Numbered from the stretch's first letter, positions 46,601-56,450 are shown. The stretch: DNA of 64,000 bases from Tunturiibacter gelidiferens (GCF_014201335.1 NZ_JACHEB010000004.1:1-64000), one strand, 5' to 3'. Notes: generated from the sequence alone by a model not told the origin. Made by a program: numbers and translations.

Positions 46601-47611
46601 CTAAGCCACCGCTTCTAGCTTGCGTCGCAGATCTGCCGCGATCAACTTGCCGTGAAAGCGTCCATTTTCGATGAAGATTTCGCTCGTCCGTTCTCCAGCC
46701 ACAATCACTCCAGCCGCATAAATGCCCGGAACATTACTCTCCAGCGTCGCCGGATTGCACACCGGGCAGCGGTCATTCGCCTTATCCAACTTCAGCCCAA
46801 GTCGTTCAATGAAATCGAAGTCCGGATGATATCCCGTCAACGCAAACACAAATTGATTTGCAATCGTTATCTTCCCCCTTCGAGTAGCAATCGTAACGTC
46901 ATCTTCTGTGATGTTGGTCACGGCGCTATCAAAATAGGCATTCACCTCACCGTTCTTAATCCGGTTGTTGATATCGGGCAAAATCCAGTACTTTACGCTC
47001 TTTGAGATCTCCTTGCCCCGATGCACGAGGGTCACCTTCGCGCCATGCCGCCACAAGTCGAGCGCCGCAATCGCCGCGGAGTTTTTGCCTCCGATCACCA
47101 GCACCTCGAGCCCATAGTAGGGGTGCGGCTCATGATAGTAGTGCTTCACCTTGCCAAGATCCTCACCCGGAATTCCAAGGTAATTCGGAAGATCGTAGTA
47201 TCCGGTCGCGATCACGAGCTTCCGCGCACGATGCTGTATCGGCCGTCCAAACTGATCCACCGTATGAACCGTAAAATTTTCATCGCGACCATCCACCCGC
47301 TCGACATTCTCATACTGCCGAACGTCCAGCCTGTAGAACTCGGCGACCTTGCGATAGTATTCGAGCGCCTCACTGCGATTGGGCTTCTGATTCGGGCTGG
47401 AGAAGGGCATATCCCCGATCTCCAGCAGTTCCGGCGTCGTAAAAAAGGTCATATGTGCTGGGTAATGAAACAGCGAATTACATAGGCAGCCTTTATCGAC
47501 CATCATCGCTGTAAAACCGGCTCGTTGCGCCTCAATCGCGCAAGCCATACCCGTCGGTCCCGCGCCAATCACCAGCAAATCTACAATCTTCGAATTCGCG
47601 CCGTCGCTCAT
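46601..47611 (-). CDS. ypdA: YpdA-family bacillithiol disulfide reductase (putative)
   Basis: The 336-residue FAD protein has an N-terminal GAGPTG motif, the conserved DKGCLCNSLFHYPAHMTFF region and a second dinucleotide motif VIGGKNSAAIAALDL. YpdA reduces oxidised bacillithiol with NADPH in Firmicutes. Presence here suggests that this organism uses bacillithiol or a similar thiol. It is the last gene of a three-gene operon with two response-regulator genes. Confidence 0.9.
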   Translation of the reverse strand: MSDGANSKIVDLLVIGAGPTGMACAIEAQRAGFTAMMVDKGCLCNSLFHYPAHMTFFTTPELLEIGDMPFSSPNQKPNRSEALEYYRKVAEFYRLDVRQYENVERVDGRDENFTVHTVDQFGRPIQHRARKLVIATGYYDLPNYLGIPGEDLGKVKHYYHEPHPYYGLEVLVIGGKNSAAIAALDLWRHGAKVTLVHRGKEISKSVKYWILPDINNRIKNGEVNAYFDSAVTNITEDDVTIATRRGKITIANQFVFALTGYHPDFDFIERLGLKLDKANDRCPVCNPATLESNVPGIYAAGVIVAGERTSEIFIENGRFHGKLIAADLRRKLEAVA

Positions 47612-47653
47612 TTCTTCATTTTACTGAAGCCTCGCGACCAGCCACTCTTATCG

Positions 47654-48361
47654 CTAGTTATCCAGTACCACCAGTTTGTGGGCAATCGCAAACAACGCCA
47701 GCTCCAACCGCGTAGAAACGCCGGTCTTGTCGAAGATATTCGAAAGATGCCGCTTCACAGTCTCTTCGCTGATCGTGAACTGCTTCGCCACGTCCTTGTT
47801 GCTGCAGCCTTCCACGATGCAGGTCACAACCTCCAGTTCCCGTGGCGTCAAACCGTACGTTTTGCGTTCCGGCACAGCCGCGGCCTTCTTCATTAGCTCG
47901 TTCAGTGCCGCCACAAGGTTCGCAACGCGCTCTCCGCCGATCCAGTAGTCACCAGAAAGCACCGCCCGCAGCGAGCGAGAAAGATCGCCCGCAACAGCAT
48001 CCTTCAGCACAATCCCGCGAGCCCCAATCTGCAATGCTTCGATAATCTGCTGCGTCGAGATCGTACTCGTAAGCATAATGATCTTCACACGTGGCGACTT
48101 GCTCATAATCGCTCGCAGCGCCTCGAGCCCAGGCAGTCGCGGCATCTGCAGATCGAGCAAGAGAATATCCGGCTCCAGCTCCAGCGTCTGCGTAATCGCC
48201 ACATCGCCATCTTCTGCCTCGCCTACTACCTCGAAGCCTACTTCGTTCTCCAGCATGTTCTTCACGCCGAAGCGCACTACCGGATGATCATCGGCAACAA
48301 CGATACGGATCGGTGTCGCTGCGACTACTGCATCGTCAGATTTCTTTATCGATTCCTTCAT
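47654..48361 (-). CDS. NarL/FixJ-type response regulator
   Basis: Read from ATG 48361 (235 residues). A TTG at 48382 is also possible. The receiver domain has acidic pair D24-D25 and phosphoacceptor D70 (DILLLDLQMP). The LuxR-type helix-turn-helix is at the end (YGLTPRELEVVTCIVEGCSNKDVAKQFTISEETVKRHL). It should bind DNA when phosphorylated. No kinase gene lies beside it. Confidence 0.93.
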   Translation of the reverse strand: MKESIKKSDDAVVAATPIRIVVADDHPVVRFGVKNMLENEVGFEVVGEAEDGDVAITQTLELEPDILLLDLQMPRLPGLEALRAIMSKSPRVKIIMLTSTISTQQIIEALQIGARGIVLKDAVAGDLSRSLRAVLSGDYWIGGERVANLVAALNELMKKAAAVPERKTYGLTPRELEVVTCIVEGCSNKDVAKQFTISEETVKRHLSNIFDKTGVSTRLELALFAIAHKLVVLDN

Positions 48362-48397
48362 CGTGGCATTATCTCCCGACAACTCGTTGATCCTACT

Positions 48398-49108
48398 TTA
48401 GTTGCTTTCGCGTGCGATCAGAATACGCCGCAGCCGTTCCGACGCGGCCACGAATTCCTTCAACGTAGCTACATCGTCATCACGCAAACCCCGCTCCTCC
48501 ATTGACGTTGCAAGTCTTTGCAGCTCAACAGCCCCCACCATTCCGCACCCCCCTTTGAGCGCATGTGCCTCTTTTCTATAGGTGGCATCGTCGCCCACAG
48601 ATGCTGCCTCCTTCATCCGTTCAACCCTTACCTGCGCATCTTTACGGCAAAGCGCATACAACTCTTCCAACTGCGATTCCCTCATCGATCCCGCGAGCTT
48701 CGCGTACACACCCTCATCCAGCACAACATCGTCCGCGTCGGCCGGTCTATCTTCCACTCGAATTAAACCACTGGAAATCGTAGCTGTCAGCGTCTCCATC
48801 GTAAAAGGTTTCAGCAGAAACCCATTGAACCCCCGCCCCACTCCCTCCTCCAGTTCACTTCCACTCATTGCCAGCAGCATAGTCCCAGCTCCACACAGAC
48901 TGCGCAGCTGCCGAGCGAGTTCATCCCCTGCAATCCCGGGCATCTGTATATCCGTCAGCACCACCTCCGGACGCACGCGCTGCACCTGCTCCAGCGCAGC
49001 ATCGCCCGAGTCCGCCGCCTCTACCTCGTACCCAGCGCCCGTTGCCAGCAGGGAAAGCACCTCCCGACTCAACTCATCATCATCCACAATCAAGATCCGA
49101 ACGGCCAT
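48398..49108 (-). CDS. Receiver-Hpt phosphorelay protein
   Basis: The 236-residue protein joins a receiver domain (acidic D9-D11, phosphoacceptor D53 in VLTDIQMPG, K100) with a histidine-phosphotransfer domain (H182 in EAHALKGGCGMVGA). It has no kinase or DNA-binding part. It could pass phosphate from an unlinked hybrid kinase to the response regulator 36 nt downstream. Confidence 0.92.
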   Translation of the reverse strand: MAVRILIVDDDELSREVLSLLATGAGYEVEAADSGDAALEQVQRVRPEVVLTDIQMPGIAGDELARQLRSLCGAGTMLLAMSGSELEEGVGRGFNGFLLKPFTMETLTATISSGLIRVEDRPADADDVVLDEGVYAKLAGSMRESQLEELYALCRKDAQVRVERMKEAASVGDDATYRKEAHALKGGCGMVGAVELQRLATSMEERGLRDDDVATLKEFVAASERLRRILIARESN

Positions 49109-49193
49109 CCCTGTCCCTCATCCTCAGCGCAAAGAGTATCAACTGACAGACTCCAGTACCAATCCCGTACGCGATAGCGGTAAAGTAGTTGCC

Positions 49194-51095
49194 ATGGCTT
49201 CGGAGGATATGCAGGACGAGCAGCATCAGGACCGCCCAAAGGAGCCCACCGAGCAAGCCAAGATGGCCGCGACCCTCGCCGCCCTGTCCCTCCGCGTCCA
49301 GAATCTGGAGCAGCAACTGGCAGAACTGCGCTCCACCCCCTCTTTCAAAGCGCGCAAACTCTCTACCCCACCGCCACCTGCCCCTGTCGGAACATCCACA
49401 GGAAACCTCCTACCGAACTTCACGCAAAATCTTCCTAAATCGAGCGGCGCGCTTGAGAACCGCATTGGCTCTCAACTCTTCAGCCGCATCGGCATTCTGG
49501 CGCTGCTCATCGCGACTACCCTCTTTCTCAAGTGGGCCATCGACAACCACTGGATCGGGCCCATTGGCCGCATTCTCGCCGGCCTGGCCGCAGGCGCAGC
49601 GGTCGTCCTCTGGTCCGAGCGCTTCCGCCGTCAAGGCTTCAACGCATTCTCCTTCTCGCTGAAGGCCATTGGCAGCGGAGCCCTTTATCTCTCGCTCTGG
49701 GCTGCCTTTCAGCTCTACCATCTGCTCCCCGCCGCCGTAGCTCTTCCAACCATGATCCTGGTCACGGCATGGAACGCCTACATGGCCTGGTCACAAAACA
49801 GCCAGATCCTCGCCGTCTACGCGCTCGTCGGAGCTTTCGCAACCCCATTGCTCCTCTCCACCGGCGGCAACCATGAAGTCTTTCTCTTCACCTATATCCT
49901 CGCCATCGATATCGCCACGGTCTGCCTCGTACGTCTTAAACCCTGGTCGCGCCTTCTCATCGGAGTTTTTCCCGCCACCGTTGCCTTCTTCATCGCGTGG
50001 TACGTGGAATGGTTCAACGGCTACAACACGCCAAAGCCGCTCGCCACCACAACGATCTTCATCGCGCTGTATTTCGTCACGTTCCTGATTCCATCCATTC
50101 GCAACCCGCAAAACGAAAAACGTATATCCTCTCCGATTACCGAAATCCTGCTCCCCTTAGCCAACGCCGTCTTCGCTGCTCTGGCGTTCTACGCGGTCCT
50201 GCAGGACACAGGCAATCACGATCTCCTCCCCTGGCTCGCAGTTATCTTCTCCGCCCTCTATCTCGGATTGATGCGACTGCCCCAGCCTCGCGTTACCTCA
50301 GCCGTCCATCTCTCCCTCGCTATCGTCTTCCTCACAATCGCCATTCCCCTCAAGGCAAGCGGCCGCTGGATTATCGTAGGCTGGCTCGCTGAGGGCGCGG
50401 CTCTCCTGTGGGTCGCGGCTCGTCTCACACGCCCAACATCAGACGACGCCACCTTCACGGCCCCACGCATCCTTCGTCGCCTCGCGACCACCGCGCTCGT
50501 ACTAGGAGTCTGCGGCCTCCTCGTCGAACCTTTCTGGCTCAACGAACGAATAGCCATCGCCTTCTTCAATCTTCGTTTCGCGACTGCGCTCTTCGGCCTC
50601 GCCGCTCTCGGCATCTCCGCTTTCGTCGCCCACCGCCCCCTTCATCTTGACAAGCATCACGAGGGATCCTTCCCAAGCTGGCTGCTCATCGCAGGGTCCT
50701 CCATAGCAGCCTTCAATTTCATTGCCATCCTGTCGTGTCTCCGCGAGCTCGACTCTGCATGGAGCGTCTCTGTCGCCAACCCCGAGGCTGATCTCCAGAA
50801 AGCTCTCGCTATGTCCGCCTTCCTCATGCTCTACGGAGCCGCATTACTGGCCCTGGGCTTCTGGAAACGGTCCGCCTTCATCCGCTGGCAGGCTCTCCTC
50901 CTGTTGGTCTTTACCATCGGCAAAACCTTCCTCTATGACCTGCGCAATCTTAGCCAGGGCTATCGTGTCCTCAGCTTCCTCGGCCTTGGAGCCCTATTGA
51001 TGGCCATCAGCTTCGCCTACCAGAAAGACTGGCTTGCCCTCCGCCTTCCAACCCCGGTTCGAGCACCGCACACACAGGAAGGAGTCGATCAGTGA
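49194..51095 (+). CDS. DUF2339 polytopic membrane protein
   Basis: I start at ATG 49194 (633 residues, MASEDMQDEQHQD...). A long in-frame extension upstream overlaps the divergent receiver-Hpt gene and is not real. A coiled-coil N-terminus (SLRVQNLEQQLAELRS) is followed by about 18-20 hydrophobic segments, typical of DUF2339. Function is unknown. It is coupled to the next gene by a GTGA overlap. Confidence 0.88.
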   Translation: MASEDMQDEQHQDRPKEPTEQAKMAATLAALSLRVQNLEQQLAELRSTPSFKARKLSTPPPPAPVGTSTGNLLPNFTQNLPKSSGALENRIGSQLFSRIGILALLIATTLFLKWAIDNHWIGPIGRILAGLAAGAAVVLWSERFRRQGFNAFSFSLKAIGSGALYLSLWAAFQLYHLLPAAVALPTMILVTAWNAYMAWSQNSQILAVYALVGAFATPLLLSTGGNHEVFLFTYILAIDIATVCLVRLKPWSRLLIGVFPATVAFFIAWYVEWFNGYNTPKPLATTTIFIALYFVTFLIPSIRNPQNEKRISSPITEILLPLANAVFAALAFYAVLQDTGNHDLLPWLAVIFSALYLGLMRLPQPRVTSAVHLSLAIVFLTIAIPLKASGRWIIVGWLAEGAALLWVAARLTRPTSDDATFTAPRILRRLATTALVLGVCGLLVEPFWLNERIAIAFFNLRFATALFGLAALGISAFVAHRPLHLDKHHEGSFPSWLLIAGSSIAAFNFIAILSCLRELDSAWSVSVANPEADLQKALAMSAFLMLYGAALLALGFWKRSAFIRWQALLLLVFTIGKTFLYDLRNLSQGYRVLSFLGLGALLMAISFAYQKDWLALRLPTPVRAPHTQEGVDQ

Positions 51096-52390
51096 AGTCA
51101 GCGATTTTTCTGACCCTCCTTCTCTGGCAGACAATCACAACTCCAGAGCCGGCCGATCCTCACTACTTCCGCTACCAGCGAACCATCACCCTACCGACAG
51201 GTCCCGGTCAAAGCTGCGCGGTGCTCGATCCCGCTCTCTTCCCCCACGCCGCCCCGTCGCTCAAAGATCTCCGCCTTTATCAGGACAACCGTGAAATTCC
51301 CTACGCCATCACGCTAAGCGAACCCCAGCAGCCCGACAGTGACACCGCCACCATCCGCAATCTCGGCCTTCGCGGTCGCAACATCGTCTTCGATCTCGAG
51401 ATGCCGAATCGCCCCTACACCGAGCTCATCCTCGACCTGCCCGCTCAAGACTTCATCGCCACCGCTACGGTCTCCGGCACCCGCGACCCCACCTACGCAA
51501 ACCAGACCCGTCTCGGAGAGTTCACCCTCTTCGATCTCACCTCACAGCGCCTCTCCCGTAGCACCACCATTCACCTGCAGGAGACCAGTCTCCCTTACGT
51601 CCACATCGAGCTGGCCATCTCTCCGGCAACCGGCACACACACTTTAGACACCTCGCCCCAGGCGCTGCAAAAGATGGTGCAGTCCGTCACCGTCCCCCCC
51701 AGTCGCGAAGCACAGTCTCTCTACACCACAGCAGCCGAAGCTACTTCCATCACACAACGCGGTCGCCAAAGCATATCCACCTTCAGTCTTCCGGAACGCA
51801 TTCCCATCGAACGCATCTCCTTCGCTCTTGCTCCGAACTTCAAAGCTAACTTCAGCCGCGATGTCAGCATCTCCGACCACCCCATCGCCACAGCGAACCC
51901 GGCAGACTCGCTCGGCGAAACTCTCGCCGGCACCATCCTCCGCGTTCACCTCACCCAGGCAGGTCGCGAGATTCGACAGGAACGACTCAGTGTCCCGGCA
52001 ACGCTAGGCTCCAATATGCAGAGCGCTGCGACAGTCGAAGTCGCAGTGAACAATGGTGACGATACACCGCTCCCCATCACCGCGATCCGCCTCGAGGCAC
52101 GCCAACGCAAGATCTGTTTCGATGCCCCCGCCGCTCAGCCGCTCACCCTCTTCTACGGAGACGCCGCCCTCACCGCACCCCAATACGACTACACCCGCCT
52201 CTTCTCTCCGTCCAGCGAGTTTCACACTGCCAAACTAAACCCTGAGCAACTCAACCCTGCCTATCGAGATCGCCCCGACGCACGCCCTCTCACCGACCGC
52301 CATCCCCACCTACTTTGGGTCGCGCTTCTCATCGTGATCTGCATCCTCGCTATCATCGCCATCCGCTCGTCAAAGACAGTCCACCACTAA
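51092..52390 (+). CDS. DUF3999 family protein
   Basis: The 432-residue protein has an N-terminal signal (SAIFLTLLLWQTITTP) and beta-rich modules (FRYQRTITLP, LYQDNREIPYAITLSE, NIVFDLEMPNRPYTELILDLP). One C-terminal membrane segment (LLWVALLIVICILAIIAI) closes it, matching DUF3999. It starts at GTG 51092, overlapping the DUF2339 stop by 4 nt. The two families often occur as a pair, possibly an envelope complex. Confidence 0.85.
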   Translation: MKSAIFLTLLLWQTITTPEPADPHYFRYQRTITLPTGPGQSCAVLDPALFPHAAPSLKDLRLYQDNREIPYAITLSEPQQPDSDTATIRNLGLRGRNIVFDLEMPNRPYTELILDLPAQDFIATATVSGTRDPTYANQTRLGEFTLFDLTSQRLSRSTTIHLQETSLPYVHIELAISPATGTHTLDTSPQALQKMVQSVTVPPSREAQSLYTTAAEATSITQRGRQSISTFSLPERIPIERISFALAPNFKANFSRDVSISDHPIATANPADSLGETLAGTILRVHLTQAGREIRQERLSVPATLGSNMQSAATVEVAVNNGDDTPLPITAIRLEARQRKICFDAPAAQPLTLFYGDAALTAPQYDYTRLFSPSSEFHTAKLNPEQLNPAYRDRPDARPLTDRHPHLLWVALLIVICILAIIAIRSSKTVHH

Positions 52391-52414
52391 TCGGAGCCTT
52401 GTCTAATAATCCGA

Positions 52415-55099
52415 CTAGCGAATCGCCGCATCGACCTCGTTGATCCAGTTCGGCGACTTCAGAATCTCACGCGGCTTCGACCCATCCGCTGGCCCAACCA
52501 ACCCGTCGTTGTACATCAGGTCGATCAGGTGAGCTGCGCGCCCATATCCAATCCGCAGCCTGCGTTGCAGCAGGGAAGTGCTCGCCTTGCCAAACTCGAA
52601 CACTAACCGAACAGCATCGTCGTACATCGGATCATTGTTGTCCCCATCGTCTCCGCCATCGCCATCCTTGCCGGTGGGGTTATCTTCTTTCGGGCCTTCG
52701 AGGAACCCATGCACATACTCCGCTTCACCCTGCGCCTTCCAGAAAGCCGTTACCGCCGAGATCTCTTTCTCCGTCACAAACGGAGCGTGCACGCGCTGCA
52801 CACGGCTTGTCCCCGGCGGCAGATAAAGCATATCGCCGCGTCCCAACAGGCTCTCCGCGCCATTCGAATCGATGATCGTCCGCGAGTCCACCTTCGTCGC
52901 CAACCGGAAGCTCATACGTGTGGGCACATTCGCCTTGATCAGCCCCGTGATGACATCCACCGAAGGCCGTTGAGTCGCGAGCACAAGATGAATTCCAACC
53001 GCACGCGCCATCTGTGCCAGCCGGGTAATCGACTCTTCCACATTCGCCCGATCCAGCATCATCAGGTCTGCCAACTCGTCGATGATGATGATGATGTAAG
53101 GCAGCGGCTCCTGATTCACATCTTCGAACAAATACTCGCTGCCATGATCGAAGAGCTTGTTGAACTGATCGATATTCCTCACGTGGTTCGCCGCCAGCAG
53201 CTTCAGCCGCCGCTCCATCTCGCGCACGGCATTTCTTAGCGCATTTGCCGCCAGCTTCGCCTCCGTGATGATCGGCGTAAACAGATGCGGAATCCCCTCG
53301 TACATTCCCAGCTCCACGCGCTTCGGGTCCACAAGAATCATCCGAACCTGCTCGGGTGTGCTCTTGAACAGCACGCTCATGATCATCGCGTTGATCGCGA
53401 CCGACTTACCCGAACCCGTCGAACCCGCGATCAGCACATGCGGCATACTCGCTAGATCAGCAGTAACGATGCGCCCGTTGATGTCTTTGCCCAACGCAAT
53501 CGCGAGCCTGCTCTTGCTCTGCGCAAAGCTCTCACACTCGACAACGTCCCGAAGCCAGATCGTCTCCCGCTCATGATTGGGCACCTGGATTCCAACCGTG
53601 CTCTTCCCCGGCATCCGCTCAATCAGAATCGACTCTGCCGCCATCGCAAGGCAAAGATCGTCGGCCAACCCAGTAATGCGAGCAACCTTCACCCCAGCCT
53701 CAGGCTTGAACTCAAACGTAGTCACCACCGGTCCGGGATTGATCTGCGTCACCTGCCCATCAACGCCAAACTCAGCCGACTTCTCCACCAGCACCCGCGC
53801 CTCTTCGCGCAGCGCGTCCTCGCGAACAACAGCGTGCTCTTCACTCCGATAAAGCAACGAAGACGGCGGCAACTTATACCCCCGCACGCTCTTCGGCACA
53901 ATCGTCACCGGCTTGATGTCTGCATCCGCTCGCTTGCCAAACGAGATACTCTCCGGCAGTGCCGCCAGCGGAGCCATCGCAGCGGCAGCAGGGGCATGAG
54001 GCGCAGCAAAAGAAGTTCGAGTCTCCTCAACCCTCTTCACCGCGCGAATCGGAGCAGCCACCTTCGCCGCAGCTGGCTGCCGCCATTCGTCTTCGCGGCC
54101 GAAACCACCAAAGTTCGACTCATCATCAATCGCATGCACCGGCGCAGCCGCTTTCGCCAGCACCTCCGCAAACGGAGCCGCCGCCGCAGCAGCCGTGCCG
54201 AACGCAGTCACCGGAGGAGCATCCACCAGCGTTCTCGGCATCGCCTCAAAGATCGAAGGAGTATGTCCCGGAGCAATCTCCTCAGGCACAATCGAAATAG
54301 GCTCAACCCGCTTCTTCCTGCTCAACCAACCAAACAGTCCGCCCAGCAGAGTCGTCGGCTCCGGCTCTGGCTGCGCTCTCCTTCGCTCAGCATCTTCAGC
54401 AAGCTCCCGAGCCCGTCGCGCCCTCGCGTCTGCCTGCTCACGCTTGCTTCCATACGACTCCTCAAAGGAAACCTCCGCACCGGCGCGCCTGCTTCGCCGC
54501 TGCACCCACCACTCCCACAATCGCTGCAGAAACCCAAACCGGATCGTCGCCCACTCCCGTGCCGTGTTGAACGTAAATGTCGTCGCAAGATATAGCGACA
54601 CCGCCACCATCAGCGTCAGCACAATCGCCGCCCCAGGCAGATTCAGATAGTGCACCATGAAATCCGCCAGCAGCCTGCCCGTCGTCCCTTCCACCGGCAA
54701 CGAGCCGCGCCACATCATCTCACCCGGCAACAACGCGATCGCCGCCGGCCCAAACACCACCCACATCCCCAACCCAATCGTCTTTGCCAGCGGAGACCCT
54801 GCCGGTCGGGACCGCATCCAGCAAACACCCAGCCGTCCCAGCACCAGCGGAAGAAAGAACGCCGCGACCCCAATCAACTGCAGCATCGCATCCGCCAGGT
54901 ACGCCCCGACCATCCCCGTCCAGTTATGCGCAGGCCGACCCTTCACATACTGTCCCACCGTGTCGAACGAAGGATCGGTCGGCGTATAACTGGCCAGCGC
55001 CAGCAGCAGCAGCCCCGCACCCACCAGTACGACCATCCCGAGAATCTCATTCAGGCGGCGGTTGCGCGTCGGGGTCGAAACAAGTCTCAGAGTTTTCAT
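52415..55099 (-). CDS. ftsK: DNA translocase FtsK/SpoIIIE
   Basis: Start at ATG 55099 (894 residues, MKTLRLVSTPTRNRRL). Longer readings to 55288 add sequence without family likeness. Four to five membrane segments at the N-terminus anchor it to the division septum. A Pro/Ala-rich linker follows. The motor has Walker A AGSTGSGKSVAIN and Walker B IIIIIDELADLMM. The C-terminal gamma domain (ASTSLLQRRLRIGYGRAAHLIDLMYNDGLVG) reads KOPS-type polar DNA sequences. Confidence 0.94.
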   Translation of the reverse strand: MKTLRLVSTPTRNRRLNEILGMVVLVGAGLLLLALASYTPTDPSFDTVGQYVKGRPAHNWTGMVGAYLADAMLQLIGVAAFFLPLVLGRLGVCWMRSRPAGSPLAKTIGLGMWVVFGPAAIALLPGEMMWRGSLPVEGTTGRLLADFMVHYLNLPGAAIVLTLMVAVSLYLATTFTFNTAREWATIRFGFLQRLWEWWVQRRSRRAGAEVSFEESYGSKREQADARARRARELAEDAERRRAQPEPEPTTLLGGLFGWLSRKKRVEPISIVPEEIAPGHTPSIFEAMPRTLVDAPPVTAFGTAAAAAAPFAEVLAKAAAPVHAIDDESNFGGFGREDEWRQPAAAKVAAPIRAVKRVEETRTSFAAPHAPAAAAMAPLAALPESISFGKRADADIKPVTIVPKSVRGYKLPPSSLLYRSEEHAVVREDALREEARVLVEKSAEFGVDGQVTQINPGPVVTTFEFKPEAGVKVARITGLADDLCLAMAAESILIERMPGKSTVGIQVPNHERETIWLRDVVECESFAQSKSRLAIALGKDINGRIVTADLASMPHVLIAGSTGSGKSVAINAMIMSVLFKSTPEQVRMILVDPKRVELGMYEGIPHLFTPIITEAKLAANALRNAVREMERRLKLLAANHVRNIDQFNKLFDHGSEYLFEDVNQEPLPYIIIIIDELADLMMLDRANVEESITRLAQMARAVGIHLVLATQRPSVDVITGLIKANVPTRMSFRLATKVDSRTIIDSNGAESLLGRGDMLYLPPGTSRVQRVHAPFVTEKEISAVTAFWKAQGEAEYVHGFLEGPKEDNPTGKDGDGGDDGDNNDPMYDDAVRLVFEFGKASTSLLQRRLRIGYGRAAHLIDLMYNDGLVGPADGSKPREILKSPNWINEVDAAIR

Positions 55100-55467
55100 T
55101 GGGGGAGCCTTCATGTGAGAGGGGACGCGCGGACTCATTCGACCCGGCGCGCAAAATCTCAACGCGCCGTCCGATCCAAACCAAGCCCGCAAATCACCAG
55201 AGCACCTTTGATTATCCCAGACCACCTCTAAGCCCACGCACAAAAACCTCGCTTCGGGTATCCACATACAAACCCACAGGCCAACCATGCATCTATCCTT
55301 CCATATTCACCGCCGGGCCCATTTCACCCGGCGGTCCTTAGAATCGGTTGGCAGGGGAGCGGGATTTTCGCGATTTCTCTTGCTTGCCGTCGGCGGAGGA
55401 GAATCGCGCACAGCCGACGGACCCTGCTCCAACCGAACAAAATTCACCCCAGGATTGAGGTTTCCAA
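55100..55467. other. Intergenic region with a palindromic hairpin
   Basis: The 368 nt between ftsK (minus) and the DUF2383 gene (plus) hold a perfect 9-bp inverted repeat, ACCGCCGGG/CCCGGCGGT (55309-55317 with 55327-55335). It might be an operator or a leader hairpin. No gene is apparent. Confidence 0.5.
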
Positions 55468-55932
55468 ATGGCTACAGATTCAGGCAAACAGCACGAGATG
55501 CAACGCTCGCTCGACTCCCTCATCAGCACACTCCTCGACAGCCAGAAGGGCTTCGCCGACATCGGCGAGCACCTTAAAGACGAAACTCTCAAGCGCTATT
55601 TCCTGGCCGAATCTCTCAAACGCGCCAGCTTTCGCGGCGATCTCGAGGAGATTCTCCATCAGAACGGCGTTCACGACATCAAAGAGTCCGGTACCACCGC
55701 CGGCACCCTTCACCGTGTTTGGGGTGACCTCAAAGCCAAGCTTGGCGGCGGCGACCATACGCTCCTCGAAACAGCCGAGCAGGGCGAAGATGAAGCCAAA
55801 AAAGCCTACGCCGACGCGCTCAATCAGGATCTTCCGCTACCTGTTCGCCAACTTGTTGCAGAACAGCAGGCACACATTCTCACCTCGCATGACTACGTAA
55901 AGAGTCACCGCGACGCACTTGTATCGAAGTAA
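55468..55932 (+). CDS. DUF2383 (PA2169-type) four-helix protein
   Basis: The 154-residue, all-helical protein begins with LDSLISTLLDSQKGFADIGEHLKDETLKRYFL, the PA2169/DUF2383 signature. Glu/His residues are repeated on helices as in ferritin-like folds (FRGDLEEILHQNGVHD, LVAEQQAHILTSHDYVKSHRD). Its function is not established. A clear terminator follows. Confidence 0.85.
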   Translation: MATDSGKQHEMQRSLDSLISTLLDSQKGFADIGEHLKDETLKRYFLAESLKRASFRGDLEEILHQNGVHDIKESGTTAGTLHRVWGDLKAKLGGGDHTLLETAEQGEDEAKKAYADALNQDLPLPVRQLVAEQQAHILTSHDYVKSHRDALVSK

Positions 55933-55954
55933 CCAGGGCGTACCACTCGACGTC

Positions 55955-55989
55955 GGGCAGCAGGGGTCATCCCCGCTGCCCGCTTTTTT
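55955..55989 (+). terminator. Terminator after the DUF2383 gene
   Basis: GGGCAGCAGGGG pairs with CCCCGCTGCCC (55971-55981) with one bulged A, followed by GCTTTTTTG. Confidence 0.88.
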
Positions 55990-56045
55990 GCTAGCCCTAG
56001 AAAACTAAACAGCCGAGACATGTAACAAGAGGGAAGTGATCCAGC

Positions 56046-56405
56046 ATGATTGGCCGCATTCTCCTGGCCGTTCTCTTCATCGTCGCCGGCAGCCTTCACT
56101 TCCTTCATCCCGCCATCTACCTCAAAATTATTCCGCCCTGGCTGCCTGCGCACCTTGCCATCCTTTACATCAGCGGCGCAGCAGAGATTCTCGGAGGCAT
56201 AGGCCTTCTCTTCCCACAAACGCGCCACGCTGCAGCCTGGGGATTGGTAACTTTGCTCATCGTGATACTGCCAGCCAATATCTACATGGCGACAGCCCAC
56301 CTGCCAGCACCCGGCATCATGGGCCAAACTTGGGCGCAGTGGCTGCGAATTCCTCTTCAGCTTCCCCTCGTCTTCTGGGCGTGGTTTTATACCCGCACGC
56401 CATAA
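56046..56405 (+). CDS. DoxX-like membrane protein
   Basis: The 119-residue protein has four membrane segments, beginning IGRILLAVLFIVAGSLHFLHPAIY and including ISGAAEILGGIGLLFPQTR, typical of the DoxX/YphA superfamily. Some members take part in redox or thiosulfate metabolism. The substrate is not clear here. Confidence 0.82.
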   Translation: MIGRILLAVLFIVAGSLHFLHPAIYLKIIPPWLPAHLAILYISGAAEILGGIGLLFPQTRHAAAWGLVTLLIVILPANIYMATAHLPAPGIMGQTWAQWLRIPLQLPLVFWAWFYTRTP

Positions 56406-56410
56406 CGAAA

Positions 56411-56450
56411 AAGGCTTCGCGCATGGAGATGTAACCACACGCGAAGCCTT
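56411..56450 (-). terminator. Terminator after uppP
   Basis: AAGGCTTCGCG (56411-56421) pairs with CGCGAAGCCTT (56440-56450). On the minus strand TTTTT follows, so it ends uppP. On the plus strand there is no T-run. Confidence 0.8.

Noticed and set aside
48582..49193. 204-codon in-frame extension upstream of the DUF2339 gene
   Set aside because: It covers the receiver-Hpt gene on the opposite strand and is Ser-rich shadow sequence. The real start at 49194 fits the family.
53573..54595. 340-codon Arg/His/Pro-rich reading opposite ftsK
   Set aside because: Composition is typical of a shadow frame, and ftsK is certain on the minus strand.
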